Of a stretch of DNA of 64,000 nucleotides, positions 26,489-36,166 are shown piece after piece. Source of the stretch: Sutterella sp. AM11-39 (lineage in GTDB: Bacteria > Pseudomonadota > Gammaproteobacteria > Burkholderiales > Burkholderiaceae_F); contig NZ_QRLV01000004.1 of NCBI RefSeq assembly GCF_003472385.1, positions 181,750 to 245,749 on the forward strand, read 5' to 3'. Each line of letters starts with the position of its first letter. Within the stretch, counting starts at the first letter, position 1. The notes beneath the pieces are model-generated. The model did no database searches. It was given only the letters and a program-made list of their open reading frames with translations, and had not been told where the DNA came from. The position numbers and the translations under genes are program-made.

Positions 26489-27603
26489 GTTTCACAGAAG
26501 GTTCCGTCCTCATTGATGTTGACGTTACGTCGCCGGCCCGCCCCAAAGTCACAACGCGCTCGACGCGCCAAGGCGAGATCAGCCGCGCCATCACGGGACA
26601 GTCGGCCGACTCGCCGCTGCCCAAAACGCTCATCGAGTCTCTATACGCCCTGTGCCCTCAGGCGCATCTGGCCGCCTTCGAATGCGCAATGGCCGCGGCA
26701 CAGCAAAAGGGAATCCCGCAGCGGTCCCGCAAGGTGGTCTACGAAATCATCAACGAGCACTTGCGCTTTCTCGCGTTTGACGCCTGCGTTTCCGTAGGCA
26801 TCAAACCGGCAGAGGAAGTGCGCCGCCTCGGTCAGTTGCGCGCTCTGGCCACTGTGGAACTCTCCAAAGAAGAACCTGATTTCGATCGTCTCGATGAAGC
26901 CATCGGTCCGGCCATTCAGACTTTTGTGACGGGGTCTTCGCCCGATCAGTTTGAAGCCCTGCAGTCCCTGCCCGACTTCGAAGCCTGGATGATGCACGGC
27001 GCCACGGCCGCTAGCCGCCTGTACGCTCAACTATGGGAAACCGTGCCTTGCCGCCGGCATACCTCGGTTGCCATGCTCAACCCTCGCTGTTCTCTTGAAA
27101 CGATTGAGGCATGGGTTTCGGGCGACATTTCTGTCAGTTGTCCACTCATCAACGGAACAGCACATCAGACAGGCGCTCTCGGTCGCTGCGAAAATCAGCC
27201 GTTGCTTGATGAAATCGCGGAGCAATACGGCTGCGGCATTCGTGCTCAGTTCGTCGCGCGTCTCATCGATCTCATGAACTACTGGAAAGTGCGCCGCGCC
27301 CCGCAATGGACAGTGCTGGCCGCACAAACGGCGCCCCACACAGGGCTCGCGCATGTACAAACCGCCCGCGGCTCCCTGATCGTTCGTGTCATCGTTGAAA
27401 ACGGCATGATTGCCGGCGTCAAGACTATTGCTCCGACCGAGTGGAACTTCGCATCCGGCAGTTGCGCCGAGCAGGCACTTTCGATGATCGAGTTCAGTAC
27501 GCAGGATCAGTGGCGGCGCGATGCAGCCTGGATCGTGACTGCCATCGACCCGTGCGTTCCCTATCAAATTCGCTTCCACAACGATACAAGCGACACGGAG
27601 TAA
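26485..27603 (+). CDS. hupK: HupK/HoxV, large-subunit-like hydrogenase maturation protein
   Basis: A 372-aa relative of the hydrogenase large subunit thought to act as a scaffold for NiFe cofactor assembly. It keeps degenerate metal-site motifs: CPQAH near residue 58 (RxCGxC in true large subunits), QTGALGRCENQP and a C-terminal DPCVPYQI in place of DPCxxC. Half of the cofactor cysteines are lost, so it is not itself a hydrogenase. The ATG overlaps the hupJ stop. Confidence 0.85.
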   Translation: MSFTEGSVLIDVDVTSPARPKVTTRSTRQGEISRAITGQSADSPLPKTLIESLYALCPQAHLAAFECAMAAAQQKGIPQRSRKVVYEIINEHLRFLAFDACVSVGIKPAEEVRRLGQLRALATVELSKEEPDFDRLDEAIGPAIQTFVTGSSPDQFEALQSLPDFEAWMMHGATAASRLYAQLWETVPCRRHTSVAMLNPRCSLETIEAWVSGDISVSCPLINGTAHQTGALGRCENQPLLDEIAEQYGCGIRAQFVARLIDLMNYWKVRRAPQWTVLAAQTAPHTGLAHVQTARGSLIVRVIVENGMIAGVKTIAPTEWNFASGSCAEQALSMIEFSTQDQWRRDAAWIVTAIDPCVPYQIRFHNDTSDTE

Positions 27604-27607
27604 AGCC

Positions 27608-27961
27608 ATGCACGAGGTCTCCATTGCAGAAGGCATTCTCTCGGCCGTTAAGTCAACCCTCGTTAACGAACCGCAAGCCAAAGTGACTTCCGTCACAGTG
27701 AGCATCGGCGAGCTCGCGGGCATTGAAATCCAAGCGCTTCTCTTTGCTTGGGATTCAGTGACCCGAGGCACGCTCGCCGACGAGTCCAAACTCGTGATCA
27801 ACCGGGTTGCAGGTGAAGCCTGGTGCATGAAATGTGCCAAAAACGTAGCTCTGCACCGACACGGCGATCCTTGTCCCTCGTGCGGCGGCTATCAGCTCAT
27901 GCCCGTCAAAGGGCATGAACTCAAGGTCGACAGTCTGGAACTGAGCTTTGACGAGACCTAA
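27608..27961 (+). CDS. hypA: Nickel-delivery protein HypA
   Basis: HypA (117 aa) inserts nickel in the hydrogenase large subunit. The N-terminal Met-His-Glu nickel site (MHEVSIAEGIL) and a zinc site CMKC...CPSCGG are present. Confidence 0.96.
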   Translation: MHEVSIAEGILSAVKSTLVNEPQAKVTSVTVSIGELAGIEIQALLFAWDSVTRGTLADESKLVINRVAGEAWCMKCAKNVALHRHGDPCPSCGGYQLMPVKGHELKVDSLELSFDET

Positions 27962-27998
27962 ATAGGCAACGCCATTTAATCGTTTTAAGGAGTTTTCC

Positions 27999-28787
27999 AT
28001 GTGCACCACCTGCGGCTGCGGCAATCCTCACAGCCATACGCATATCGATGAAAACGGCAATGTCGTGACACATACGCACGACCACGGCGACCATGACCAC
28101 AATCACGCTCACGGACATACGCACAGCCGCACCGTCAGCGTTGAGCAGGACATTCTTGCCCGCAACAACGCGATTGCCGATGAAAACCGCGCTCTGTTTG
28201 CCGCCAAAAAGATCCTCGCGCTCAATTTCGTGAGTTCACCGGGCTCGGGCAAAACGGAACTTCTGTGCGCCACAGTACGTGCCAAACCGGCCGACTCCCC
28301 CGAAATTCTCGTCATTGAAGGCGATCAGCAAACCGACAATGACGCCAACCGCATCCGCGCTACGGGTGCTGCGGCCATTCAGATCAACACCGGCAAGGGC
28401 TGCCACCTCGATGCTGAACAGGTCAAGATGGCTTTGAGCGCGCACGAACCTGTCGAAAACAGCCTCGTCTTGATCGAAAACGTCGGCAATCTGGTGTGCC
28501 CGGCGGAATTTGATTTGGGCGAAGCGCACAAGGTGGTGGTAATTTCAGTGACCGAAGGCGCCGACAAGCCGCTCAAGTACCCGGACATGTTTGCTGCAGC
28601 AGACCTGATGATCATCAACAAGGTTGACCTCGTCCCCTACGTCAACTTCGACATGGACAAGTGCGAAGAGTACGCACGTCGTGTCAACCCCTCGATCCGT
28701 TCGCTTCGAGTCTCGGCAACGACGGGTGAAGGGCTGGAAAAGTGGTGGGCATGGCTTAAGGCCAACCTGATGATCGCTCAGCTCTAA
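27999..28787 (+). CDS. hypB: GTPase and nickel protein HypB
   Basis: HypB (262 aa) drives nickel transfer with GTP. It has the N-terminal high-affinity site CTTCGCG, a His-rich stretch (about 11-43, at least ten His) that can store nickel, P-loop SSPGSGKT (79-86), the metal pair Cys135-His136 in TGKGCHLD and G4 motif NKVDL. AAGGAG precedes the ATG. Confidence 0.96.
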   Translation: MCTTCGCGNPHSHTHIDENGNVVTHTHDHGDHDHNHAHGHTHSRTVSVEQDILARNNAIADENRALFAAKKILALNFVSSPGSGKTELLCATVRAKPADSPEILVIEGDQQTDNDANRIRATGAAAIQINTGKGCHLDAEQVKMALSAHEPVENSLVLIENVGNLVCPAEFDLGEAHKVVVISVTEGADKPLKYPDMFAAADLMIINKVDLVPYVNFDMDKCEEYARRVNPSIRSLRVSATTGEGLEKWWAWLKANLMIAQL

Positions 28788-28799
28788 TACGAGATAGTC

Positions 28800-31139
28800 A
28801 TGACCATGGAGCGGCGCACCTACCGGATCACGGGCCTTGTGCAGGGCGTGGGCTTTCGGCCGACGCTCTGGCGCGTGGCGCACGCCCTCAAACTCACCGG
28901 TGAGGTCTGGAACGATGCCGAAGGGGTCGGCACCATACTCGAAGGCGACGTTGATGTTCTCGATCGTTTCGAAGAAGAACTTCGCAAGACCGTACGCGAC
29001 GAGGCACCGCTCGCACGGATTGACTCCGTGGAACTCGTACAAACGAACCCTGCGCTGGGGTCCACAGACTTCGTGATCACGGCAAGCCGTCAAGGAACGG
29101 CACACACAATGGTGACACCCGACGCCGCCACCTGCCGTGCCTGCGCGATTGAAATGTTTACGCCCGGCAACCGACGCTGGCGCTACGCCTTTACCAATTG
29201 CACGCACTGCGGTCCTCGCTTTACGATCACGCGCAGCATCCCCTACGACCGTCCCATGACTTCCATGGCCTCTTTTGCCATGTGCTCAGACTGCCGACAC
29301 GAATACGACGATCCCGCCGATCGGCGCTTTCACGCGCAGCCCAACGCCTGCCCTGTCTGCGGTCCGCAATTGAGACTCATCGACACGAAGGGCTCCCTCA
29401 TTGACTGCAACGACCCCGTTGTAGCCGCCGCAAAGATGATCAAGGAGGGAAAGATCGTTGCCGTCAAGGGTCTGGGCGGATTTCATCTGGCTGTCGATGC
29501 GCACAACGCGAATGCCGTCTTCCGCTTGCGTCAACGCAAAGCCCGTGAGGCCAAACCTCTGGCGGTGATGACAACCAATGCAGCCAGCGCGCGGCTCTGG
29601 GGTGATTTCAACGACATTGAAATCGAACTTCTGAACTCGCCTGCTCGGCCCATTGTTCTGGCGCGCAAGACCGAACGCTGCCGAAATGCGTTTATCCATG
29701 TCGCCGACGACCTAAATGAGATCGGGCTCATGACCGCCTACACGCCGGTTCATCTGTTGCTTTTTCATGCGTTGGCGGGACTTCCCTCGGATCCCCGTTG
29801 GCTTGACGCAGCTTCCGAAGACGCTCTCGTGATGACCTCAGCCAACCCTTCGGGCGAACCTTTGGTGATTCATACGAAAGAAGCTTGCGAGCGCCTCAAC
29901 GGCATCGCCGACGCCATTCTCACACACGATCGCGAGATCGTCTGCCGTTGCGATGACTCCGTGGTGCGCGTCGTTGACGGAGCCGCTCGACTCGTTCGCC
30001 GCGCACGCGGCTATACGCCGCTAGCCGTCAAAACACATTGCGACATGACGGGCATCGCCGCCACCGGAGCCTCACTTAAAGCAACCGCCGCGCTCGGCCG
30101 CGGACAGGAAGTGTTCGTCACAGCCCACATCGGCGACACCAAAAATGTCGCCTCCTGCAATGCGCTCAAGGATGCTCTTCTGCACTTTGAAGACATTCTG
30201 GAAACACACCCGACACAAGCCGTAGCCTGCGATCTGCACCCGGATTTTTACGCTTCGCGTCTGGCTAGAGAAATCGCCGCCGAGCGAAAGATTGCCTTGT
30301 TCGAAGTCCAGCATCACCACGCCCACACGATGGCGGTTGCCTTTGAGTATGGACTCGAAGGCGACGTCTACGGCTTGTCGCTCGACGGCGTAGGACTCGG
30401 TACTGACGGTCGTGCCTGGGGATGCGAAGCACTGTTTTGCCAAAGCAACGGCACCTTTGAGCGTTTGGGGCACCTGCAAAACCTACCCCTTCCAGGAGGC
30501 GACGCCGCCGCTCGGGAACCATGGCGCATGGCCGTTGCCGCTGCCCTCACTGCCGAGTGCCGCCGTGCCGCGATCGCCCTTTGGCCACAACGCCCCGTCG
30601 CTGCAATGTTGTCGCTTGCCTCCAATCCGCGTCTGACCTCGACAACGAGTTCGGCAGGTCGCCTTTTTGACGCCGTAAGCGCTATTGCCGGACTCTGCGA
30701 CGAACAAAGCGATGAAGCTCAGGCCGCGATGCTCTTGGAGGCCGCAGGCGGCGATTTTGCAGACGCCTCCTACGAAGAGGACGATTTTGTTGTGACGCAA
30801 GAGTCAGGCTTGAATGTTCTTCAGGTCACCGCTCTCCTACAGCGCCTCTTTGCCATGCGTCTTGAGGGCCGAACGCCCCAGGCGATTTCGATGCGCTTTC
30901 ATGCCGCATTCAGCGCCGGGATGGCGAAGCTCGCAGCCGAATGTTTCCCTGCCGGAGCTACCGTGTGTCTTTCAGGCGGAACGTTTCTCAATCGATTTGT
31001 CGCCGCAGACCTCAGTCGACGTCTGCGGCAGATGGGGTATCGAACATACTTGCCGAGCCTATTGCCGCCCGGAGACGGAGCCATCAGCTTCGGCCAGTGC
31101 GCCGTAGCGCGCCAACGACTCGATGCCGCTACCCATTGA
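28800..31139 (+). CDS. hypF: Carbamoyltransferase HypF
   Basis: HypF (779 aa) turns carbamoyl phosphate into the thiocarboxamide that becomes the cyanide ligand of the NiFe site. Domains: acylphosphatase (about 1-90, GLVQGVGFRPTLWR), two zinc fingers (CRACAIE...CTHCGPR and CSDCRHE...CPVCGP), YrdC-like domain (about 210-390) and Kae1-like domain with HHAHTMAVAFEYGL and GGTFLNRF. Full length. Confidence 0.96.
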   Translation: MTMERRTYRITGLVQGVGFRPTLWRVAHALKLTGEVWNDAEGVGTILEGDVDVLDRFEEELRKTVRDEAPLARIDSVELVQTNPALGSTDFVITASRQGTAHTMVTPDAATCRACAIEMFTPGNRRWRYAFTNCTHCGPRFTITRSIPYDRPMTSMASFAMCSDCRHEYDDPADRRFHAQPNACPVCGPQLRLIDTKGSLIDCNDPVVAAAKMIKEGKIVAVKGLGGFHLAVDAHNANAVFRLRQRKAREAKPLAVMTTNAASARLWGDFNDIEIELLNSPARPIVLARKTERCRNAFIHVADDLNEIGLMTAYTPVHLLLFHALAGLPSDPRWLDAASEDALVMTSANPSGEPLVIHTKEACERLNGIADAILTHDREIVCRCDDSVVRVVDGAARLVRRARGYTPLAVKTHCDMTGIAATGASLKATAALGRGQEVFVTAHIGDTKNVASCNALKDALLHFEDILETHPTQAVACDLHPDFYASRLAREIAAERKIALFEVQHHHAHTMAVAFEYGLEGDVYGLSLDGVGLGTDGRAWGCEALFCQSNGTFERLGHLQNLPLPGGDAAAREPWRMAVAAALTAECRRAAIALWPQRPVAAMLSLASNPRLTSTTSSAGRLFDAVSAIAGLCDEQSDEAQAAMLLEAAGGDFADASYEEDDFVVTQESGLNVLQVTALLQRLFAMRLEGRTPQAISMRFHAAFSAGMAKLAAECFPAGATVCLSGGTFLNRFVAADLSRRLRQMGYRTYLPSLLPPGDGAISFGQCAVARQRLDAATH

Positions 31140-31157
31140 ATGAAAGGAAGCAATGTC

Positions 31158-31397
31158 ATGTGCCTAGCAGTACCCGCACAAATCATCTCGCTTGACGGCA
31201 CGCTCGCCGTCGCTGAAATGTCGGGCGTCAAAAAACAAATTGACGTCACGCTCACGCCCGAAGTCGTTCCCGGAGACTGGGTGGTGGTGCACGTAGGCTA
31301 TGCCCTGCAGCGTATAGATCCGTTAAAAGCACAGGAAACGCTTGCGGCGATGCGCACCGCCGGCAATCTGGGTTCCGACGCCATGGCGGCGTCTTGA
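31158..31397 (+). CDS. hypC: Hydrogenase maturation chaperone HypC
   Basis: HypC (79 aa) carries the Fe(CN)2CO unit with HypD and hands it to the large subunit. The N-terminal MCLAVPAQI with essential Cys2 fixes the start at 31158, with AAGGAAG upstream; the frame opens at 31140 but that start would bury Cys2. The conserved His of VVVHVGYA is present. Confidence 0.95.
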   Translation: MCLAVPAQIISLDGTLAVAEMSGVKKQIDVTLTPEVVPGDWVVVHVGYALQRIDPLKAQETLAAMRTAGNLGSDAMAAS

Positions 31398-31414
31398 TCT
31401 CGGGAGGCTATGCA

Positions 31415-32533
31415 ATGCAGTACACCGCCGAATTTCGCAGCAAGGATGAAGCCCTTGCACTGGCCGATCGCATTCGCACCGAGGTCGATCCCACGCGTCA
31501 ATACCGCTACATGGAGTTTTGCGGTGGTCATACGCATGTGCTGGCGCGTTGGGGACTCACCGATCTTCTGCCTGCCAATATCCGCATGATTCACGGACCT
31601 GGCTGTCCGGTGTGCGTGCTGCCGATCGGCCGTGTCGACATGGCCCTTGACCTCGCGTTAAACAAGGGCGTGACGCTTTGCACTTACGCCGACATGATGC
31701 GCGTACCGGGCTCGGGCGGTAAAACGCTATTTAAGGCCAAGGCGCAGGGGGCCGATGTGCGCATGGTCTATTCGCCCTCGGACGCACTCAAGCTTGCGCA
31801 AGAAAATCCCGACCGTCAGGTGGTCTTTTTTGCGATCGGATTTGAAACCACCACACCGCCCACGGCATTGGTGCTTAAAGCGGCCAGGGCGCAAAACGTC
31901 GGAAACTTCTCGGTTGTCTGTTCTCACGTCATCACGCCGGCGGCCATGCGCCACATCATGCTCTCGCACGGAAAGGACGCCAAGCCCTTCATCGACGGCA
32001 TCGTCGGACCGGCTCACGTTTCTGCCGTCATCGGCGAAGAGCCCTACCGGAAATTTGTCGACGAGTGGAAGATTCCGGTTGTCATCTGCGGCTTTGAGCC
32101 TTTGGATATGCTGTTGTCCATCCTGATGCTCGTACGGCAAACCAATGCCGGCAAATCCCAGGTGGAAAACGAGTTTTCGCGCGCCGTACCCACGGAAGGC
32201 AACCGAATCGCGCTCTCTCTCATTTCCGAAACGTTTGTGCTGCGCGACAGTTTTGCTTGGCGCGGCTTGGGGCGATTACCCGCAAGTGCGCTCGCGCTCT
32301 CTCCGGCTTACGCAGCTTTTGACGCCGAAAAACGGTTCGGGCTCATTGAACACGACGTCCCCGACAACAAGGCTTGCGAATGCGGCGCCATTCTACGCGG
32401 CGAAAAAGAGCCGCGCGACTGCAAGGCCTTCGGCACCGTCTGCACGCCCATTCATCCGATCGGCGCCTGTATGGTCTCAAGCGAGGGCGCCTGCGCCGCC
32501 TACTTCTCCTACGAATCTCGGCGCATTTCATAA
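31415..32533 (+). CDS. hypD: Fe-S maturation protein HypD
   Basis: HypD (372 aa) assembles the Fe(CN)2CO centre. Motifs are FCGGHTH, GPGCPVCVLP, GFETTTPPTA and the C-terminal cluster cysteines in ACECGAIL, CKAFGTVC and GACMVSSEGAC. The ATG at 31415 with GGGAGG upstream is preferred to the TTG at 31394. Confidence 0.96.
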   Translation: MQYTAEFRSKDEALALADRIRTEVDPTRQYRYMEFCGGHTHVLARWGLTDLLPANIRMIHGPGCPVCVLPIGRVDMALDLALNKGVTLCTYADMMRVPGSGGKTLFKAKAQGADVRMVYSPSDALKLAQENPDRQVVFFAIGFETTTPPTALVLKAARAQNVGNFSVVCSHVITPAAMRHIMLSHGKDAKPFIDGIVGPAHVSAVIGEEPYRKFVDEWKIPVVICGFEPLDMLLSILMLVRQTNAGKSQVENEFSRAVPTEGNRIALSLISETFVLRDSFAWRGLGRLPASALALSPAYAAFDAEKRFGLIEHDVPDNKACECGAILRGEKEPRDCKAFGTVCTPIHPIGACMVSSEGACAAYFSYESRRIS

Positions 32534-32562
32534 CGGAACAAAATTCAAGGAACACCAAAGTC

Positions 32563-33609
32563 ATGGCCAAGGAAAACTACATCCGTCCGATCGACATCAA
32601 GCACGGCATCATCGACATGACGCACGGCGCAGGCGGCAGAGCCACGGCACAGCTCATCGACGAAGTCTTTGCCAAGGCCTTTCGCAACACCTATCTTGCG
32701 CAAGCCCACGACGGCGCTGTAATGCCGGCGCTCAAGGGAGAGCCCGTCATGAGCTGCGACGCACACGTCGTGCATCCCCTCTTTTTTGCGGGTGGCGACA
32801 TCGGACGGCTCGCCGTCTGCGGCACGGTCAACGACGTGGCCGTGTGCGGCGCCAAACCCCTGTATTTGTCCGCAAGCTTCATCATCGAGGAAGGTCTGGC
32901 CGTTAAAACGTTAGTCGACGTCGTCAACTCCATGGCGCAAGCCGCTCTTGAAGCCGGCGTGAGCATCGTCACGGGCGACACGAAAGTCGTAGAAAAAGGC
33001 CACGGCGACGGCCTCTTCATTTCGACGTCCGGCCTAGGCGAAAAAATTCCCGGCACCTGTGTAAGCGGTAGGGCGGCAAAGCCCGGCGACATTGTTCTCG
33101 TGACGGGCACGATGGGTGACCACGGCATCACGATTCTTTCGCAACGCGAAGGACTCGGATTTGAAGCGCAGGTACAAAGCGACACAGCGCCCTTAAACAG
33201 AATAACCGAAGCGCTCTTGAGCGCCTTAGGCGAACGCGTGCATGTCCTGCGCGACCCGACGCGTGGGGGACTTGCCACCACGCTCAATGAAATTGCCGCG
33301 CAAAGTCAAGTGAGCATTGAAATCGACGAAGAAGCCGTACCGATTCATCCGGCTGTCGCTTCGGCCTGCGAATTCCTAGGACTTGATCCCTTATACATCG
33401 CCAATGAAGGCAAGCTGATCGTGATCGTGGAAGAAAATGCCTCCCAAGAGGCACTCTCCATCATTCGCGCCTGCAAGTACGGTGAAAACGCTGCAGTGAT
33501 CGGTCATGTGACAGCCGAGCAGCCCGGGCTTGTGAGCATGCGGACGGCCATCGGCGGCAAACGTCTTGTCGACTGGCTCAACTCCGATCCGTTACCGCGC
33601 ATCTGCTAA
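32563..33609 (+). CDS. hypE: Cyanide-ligand dehydratase HypE
   Basis: HypE (348 aa) dehydrates the thiocarboxamide on its own C-terminal Cys; the protein ends in PLPRIC, so that residue is present. The ATP-binding PurM-like fold is shown by THGAGGRATAQLI, GGDIGRLAVCGTVNDVAVCGA and RDPTRGGLATTLNEIA. The frame runs back into hypD, but the ATG at 32563 with AAGGA upstream is the family start. It is the last gene of the operon. Confidence 0.96.
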   Translation: MAKENYIRPIDIKHGIIDMTHGAGGRATAQLIDEVFAKAFRNTYLAQAHDGAVMPALKGEPVMSCDAHVVHPLFFAGGDIGRLAVCGTVNDVAVCGAKPLYLSASFIIEEGLAVKTLVDVVNSMAQAALEAGVSIVTGDTKVVEKGHGDGLFISTSGLGEKIPGTCVSGRAAKPGDIVLVTGTMGDHGITILSQREGLGFEAQVQSDTAPLNRITEALLSALGERVHVLRDPTRGGLATTLNEIAAQSQVSIEIDEEAVPIHPAVASACEFLGLDPLYIANEGKLIVIVEENASQEALSIIRACKYGENAAVIGHVTAEQPGLVSMRTAIGGKRLVDWLNSDPLPRIC

Positions 33610-33623
33610 AGCGTATAGAGCGT

Positions 33624-33666
33624 AAAAAAGGCTGCCGATTTTTTATGCAACGGCAGCCTTTTTTGA
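33624..33666 (+). terminator. Terminator of the hup/hyp accessory operon
   Basis: AAAAAAGGCTGCCG and CGGCAGCCTTTTTT pair around a 13-base loop. The T-runs on both sides let it also end the macro-domain gene on the other strand. Confidence 0.92.
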
Positions 33667-33675
33667 CTTTGTTTG

Positions 33676-34263
33676 TTAAGCGGGCGGTCTTTGTTTGCCC
33701 TGATGAAGGTAGTTCTGGTACCCCTCTTCGATCAGCGCTTCGTAGATCTGGCGCGTATCGTCGTCATACGTGCAGAACGTCACCGATTCAAACTGGGGTT
33801 CGAGCTCAAGCACCTGAACTGCCACGGTAAGGGCGACAGCGGCGGCCGTAGGCTTAGGAAAACCGTATTGGCCGGTTGCAATGGCCGGGAACGCGATGGT
33901 GTGAGCGCCGTGTAAACGGGCCAATTCAAAGCTGCGTGCATAGGCGCGAGCCAGAAGCGCCACTTCGCCGTCGCCGCCTCCGACCCAGGTGGGCCCCACG
34001 GCATGAATGACGAAACGGCACGGCAAATTGAAGGATTCGGTAAGGGAGGCGCCACCGGCAAAGCAACGGCCTTGCTCGAGCACATAGGTACGGCAGGCTT
34101 TGCGAAGCTCGGGACCGGCAGCCTTGTGAATCGCCTTGTCGACTTCACCGCCTCCGGTGAGATCTGCGTCGGCCGAATTGACAATGGCATCAACGGTAAG
34201 CGTCGTGATGTCCGCTTTTATGACACGCAAGCGGCTGCGCAAAGCCTCGGATATGGGAATCAT
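33676..34263 (-). CDS. Macro-domain ADP-ribose-binding protein
   Basis: A 195-aa single macro domain, related to YmdB-type O-acetyl-ADP-ribose deacetylases. Ligand-binding motifs are VDAIVNSADADLTGGGEVDKAIHKAAG (normally IVNAAN and GGGGVD), IHAVGPTW and PAIATGQYGFP. The Asn of IVNAAN appears as IVNSAD here. It lies 26 bases downstream of murJ, so probably cotranscribed. Hydrolase activity is plausible but not certain. Confidence 0.9.
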   Translation of the reverse strand: MIPISEALRSRLRVIKADITTLTVDAIVNSADADLTGGGEVDKAIHKAAGPELRKACRTYVLEQGRCFAGGASLTESFNLPCRFVIHAVGPTWVGGGDGEVALLARAYARSFELARLHGAHTIAFPAIATGQYGFPKPTAAAVALTVAVQVLELEPQFESVTFCTYDDDTRQIYEALIEEGYQNYLHQGKQRPPA

Positions 34264-34289
34264 GTCGTTGTATTCTTTCGCGAAAATAA

Positions 34290-35834
34290 CTAGTCGGCGC
34301 CGCGCAACTCACGCGCGCGCCAACCCAAAACGGCAAGTACTGCAAAGTATGTCACAGCCGCGCCAAGAATGACACCCGCCACTAGAACTAGTCGGTGCAG
34401 CCACTGAGCCTGCATGGCCGACCAATCAAGACCGGTTTGAATCCAGAAAAGGAAAGCGATCATCGCAACGCTCGCCGCCAAAACACGAAGCACATAGACA
34501 AGCCAACCGCTGCCGGGTGCGTACCAGCCGCGCTTTTTAAGAAGTGTAAAGAGCACCAACGCATTGAAAACCGACCCCAGCCCCACAGACAGCGCCAGGC
34601 CTGCGTGCCCGAACGCCGGGACCGTCACAAAGTTGCAGCACTGCACGACGATGAGCGAAGCAATGGCGCCTTTGACCGGCGTCTTGATGTCCTTGCGAGA
34701 ATAGAAGGCCGGCGCCAGGATCTTGATCGAGATGAGACCGAGCAGCCCTACCGCATAGCCCTCAATGGCGATGGCGGTCATCGACACGTCGACCGCTGAA
34801 AAGTTTTTACCCTGGAACAGCACCGCGGCGAGACCTTCGGCGAGAAAACCCAGACCGGCGGCCGCAGGAATGGCCAGCAGAAAAACAAGTTTTAGGCCGC
34901 GATCGAGCAGCCGGTTGTAGCGCTCGAGTTCCCCGCGGTTAAAAGCGGCCGAAAGACTCGGCAGCAACACGCTACCGAGCGCCACACCGAGAAGCGCCGT
35001 TGGAAACTCCATCAGACGGTCGGCATAGTTGAGCCACGTCACGGCCCCCTTTTGCAGATGCGAGGCAATGTTGGTATTGATCAGTATCGAAATCGGAGCC
35101 ACGCTCACGCCCACCACAGCGGGAACCATCAGTTTCAAAACCTGTCGCACGTTGGCGTTTTTAAGCGCCTTTCGGGGGCTTGCAAGGCGCGGAAAGCAGC
35201 CGATGCGCTTTAACGCGAAAAACTGCATGGACAGCTGCAGGACGCCCCCCAATATCACAGCGAAAGCGAGCGTATAGATCGGAACGGAAAAATACTGGAT
35301 CAAAAAGAGCGTGCAGCAGATGAAGCTCACGTTCAGAAGCACGGGCGTAAAGGCCGGAATCGCGAAGTGTTTCCATGTATTGAGCACGGCCGCGGCAAAC
35401 GACACGAGACTCATGAAAATGATGTAGGGAAACATGCAGCGGGTCAGAAAGACGGCCAGATCAAACGTTTCCGGTGTGTTCTTGAAGCCAGAGGCGATGA
35501 GCCAAACCACCACCGGAGCAAAAGCGATGCCAAGCAGACTTGCGAGAAAAACGGCGCACCCCAAAAGCGAAAACACATCGCTGATGAAAGTCTTCTGCTC
35601 ATCTTCGGGCTGCTGCTCCTTTACCTGCGAGAGCATCGGTACAAACGCCTGACTGAATGCTCCTTCTGCGAACAGGCGGCGCAGCATGTTCGGGATCCGG
35701 AAAGCAACGTAAAAAGCGTCGGTTGCAGCCGAAACGCCGAAATAACGCGCGATCAGCATATCGCGGATCAGACCGGTGATGCGCGACAACAGCGTGAAGA
35801 CGGAAACCGTGGCCGCCGACTTGAGTAAAGACAT
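34290..35834 (-). CDS. murJ: Lipid II flippase MurJ
   Basis: MurJ moves lipid II across the inner membrane for peptidoglycan synthesis. About 514 aa, with about 14 membrane segments of the MOP superfamily. Typical blocks are SRITGLIRDMLIARYFG, FRIPNMLRRLFAEGAFSQAFVP and the conserved charged residues there. The frame opens at a TTG (35855); the ATG at 35834 fits the family better, although no strong ribosome site is seen. It is transcribed away from rpsT. Confidence 0.95.
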   Translation of the reverse strand: MSLLKSAATVSVFTLLSRITGLIRDMLIARYFGVSAATDAFYVAFRIPNMLRRLFAEGAFSQAFVPMLSQVKEQQPEDEQKTFISDVFSLLGCAVFLASLLGIAFAPVVVWLIASGFKNTPETFDLAVFLTRCMFPYIIFMSLVSFAAAVLNTWKHFAIPAFTPVLLNVSFICCTLFLIQYFSVPIYTLAFAVILGGVLQLSMQFFALKRIGCFPRLASPRKALKNANVRQVLKLMVPAVVGVSVAPISILINTNIASHLQKGAVTWLNYADRLMEFPTALLGVALGSVLLPSLSAAFNRGELERYNRLLDRGLKLVFLLAIPAAAGLGFLAEGLAAVLFQGKNFSAVDVSMTAIAIEGYAVGLLGLISIKILAPAFYSRKDIKTPVKGAIASLIVVQCCNFVTVPAFGHAGLALSVGLGSVFNALVLFTLLKKRGWYAPGSGWLVYVLRVLAASVAMIAFLFWIQTGLDWSAMQAQWLHRLVLVAGVILGAAVTYFAVLAVLGWRARELRGAD

Positions 35835-35922
35835 GAGAAGCGGTGAGTCAGACAAAAAGTTGAGATTACTGCGCGGCGGCTAGGCCTTTCTTTGCAAAAG
35901 AAATTTTTCCATGCTCAAGTGC

Positions 35923-35951
35923 TTGTATCGGTCTTTCTGATTTGATACAAT
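35923..35951 (+). promoter_or_regulatory. Sigma-70 promoter of rpsT
   Basis: TTGTAT (35923-35928), 17-base spacer, TACAAT (35946-35951). The start near 35958 leaves a leader of about 210 bases before rpsT, long enough for translational self-control as known for S20 in E. coli. Confidence 0.7.
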
Positions 35952-36166
35952 GCCGCGTTTTCTGCTTTCGGGCGAATTCGACGCAGAGTTGCAGCGGCGA
36001 GTCATTCGAAGCGCAGAAAGCAACATTGTAGTAAAACTTAGACCCGGCCGATTTCGGCCAGATGCCGAGCTGCAAACGGGCTCGTCTGGAAAGCAAAAGC
36101 ACAGGCTTGCGCTCGTTGACGTGAATCCGGAAACCGCGGCATCCACTTTCAGGAATTCAAAACTAA

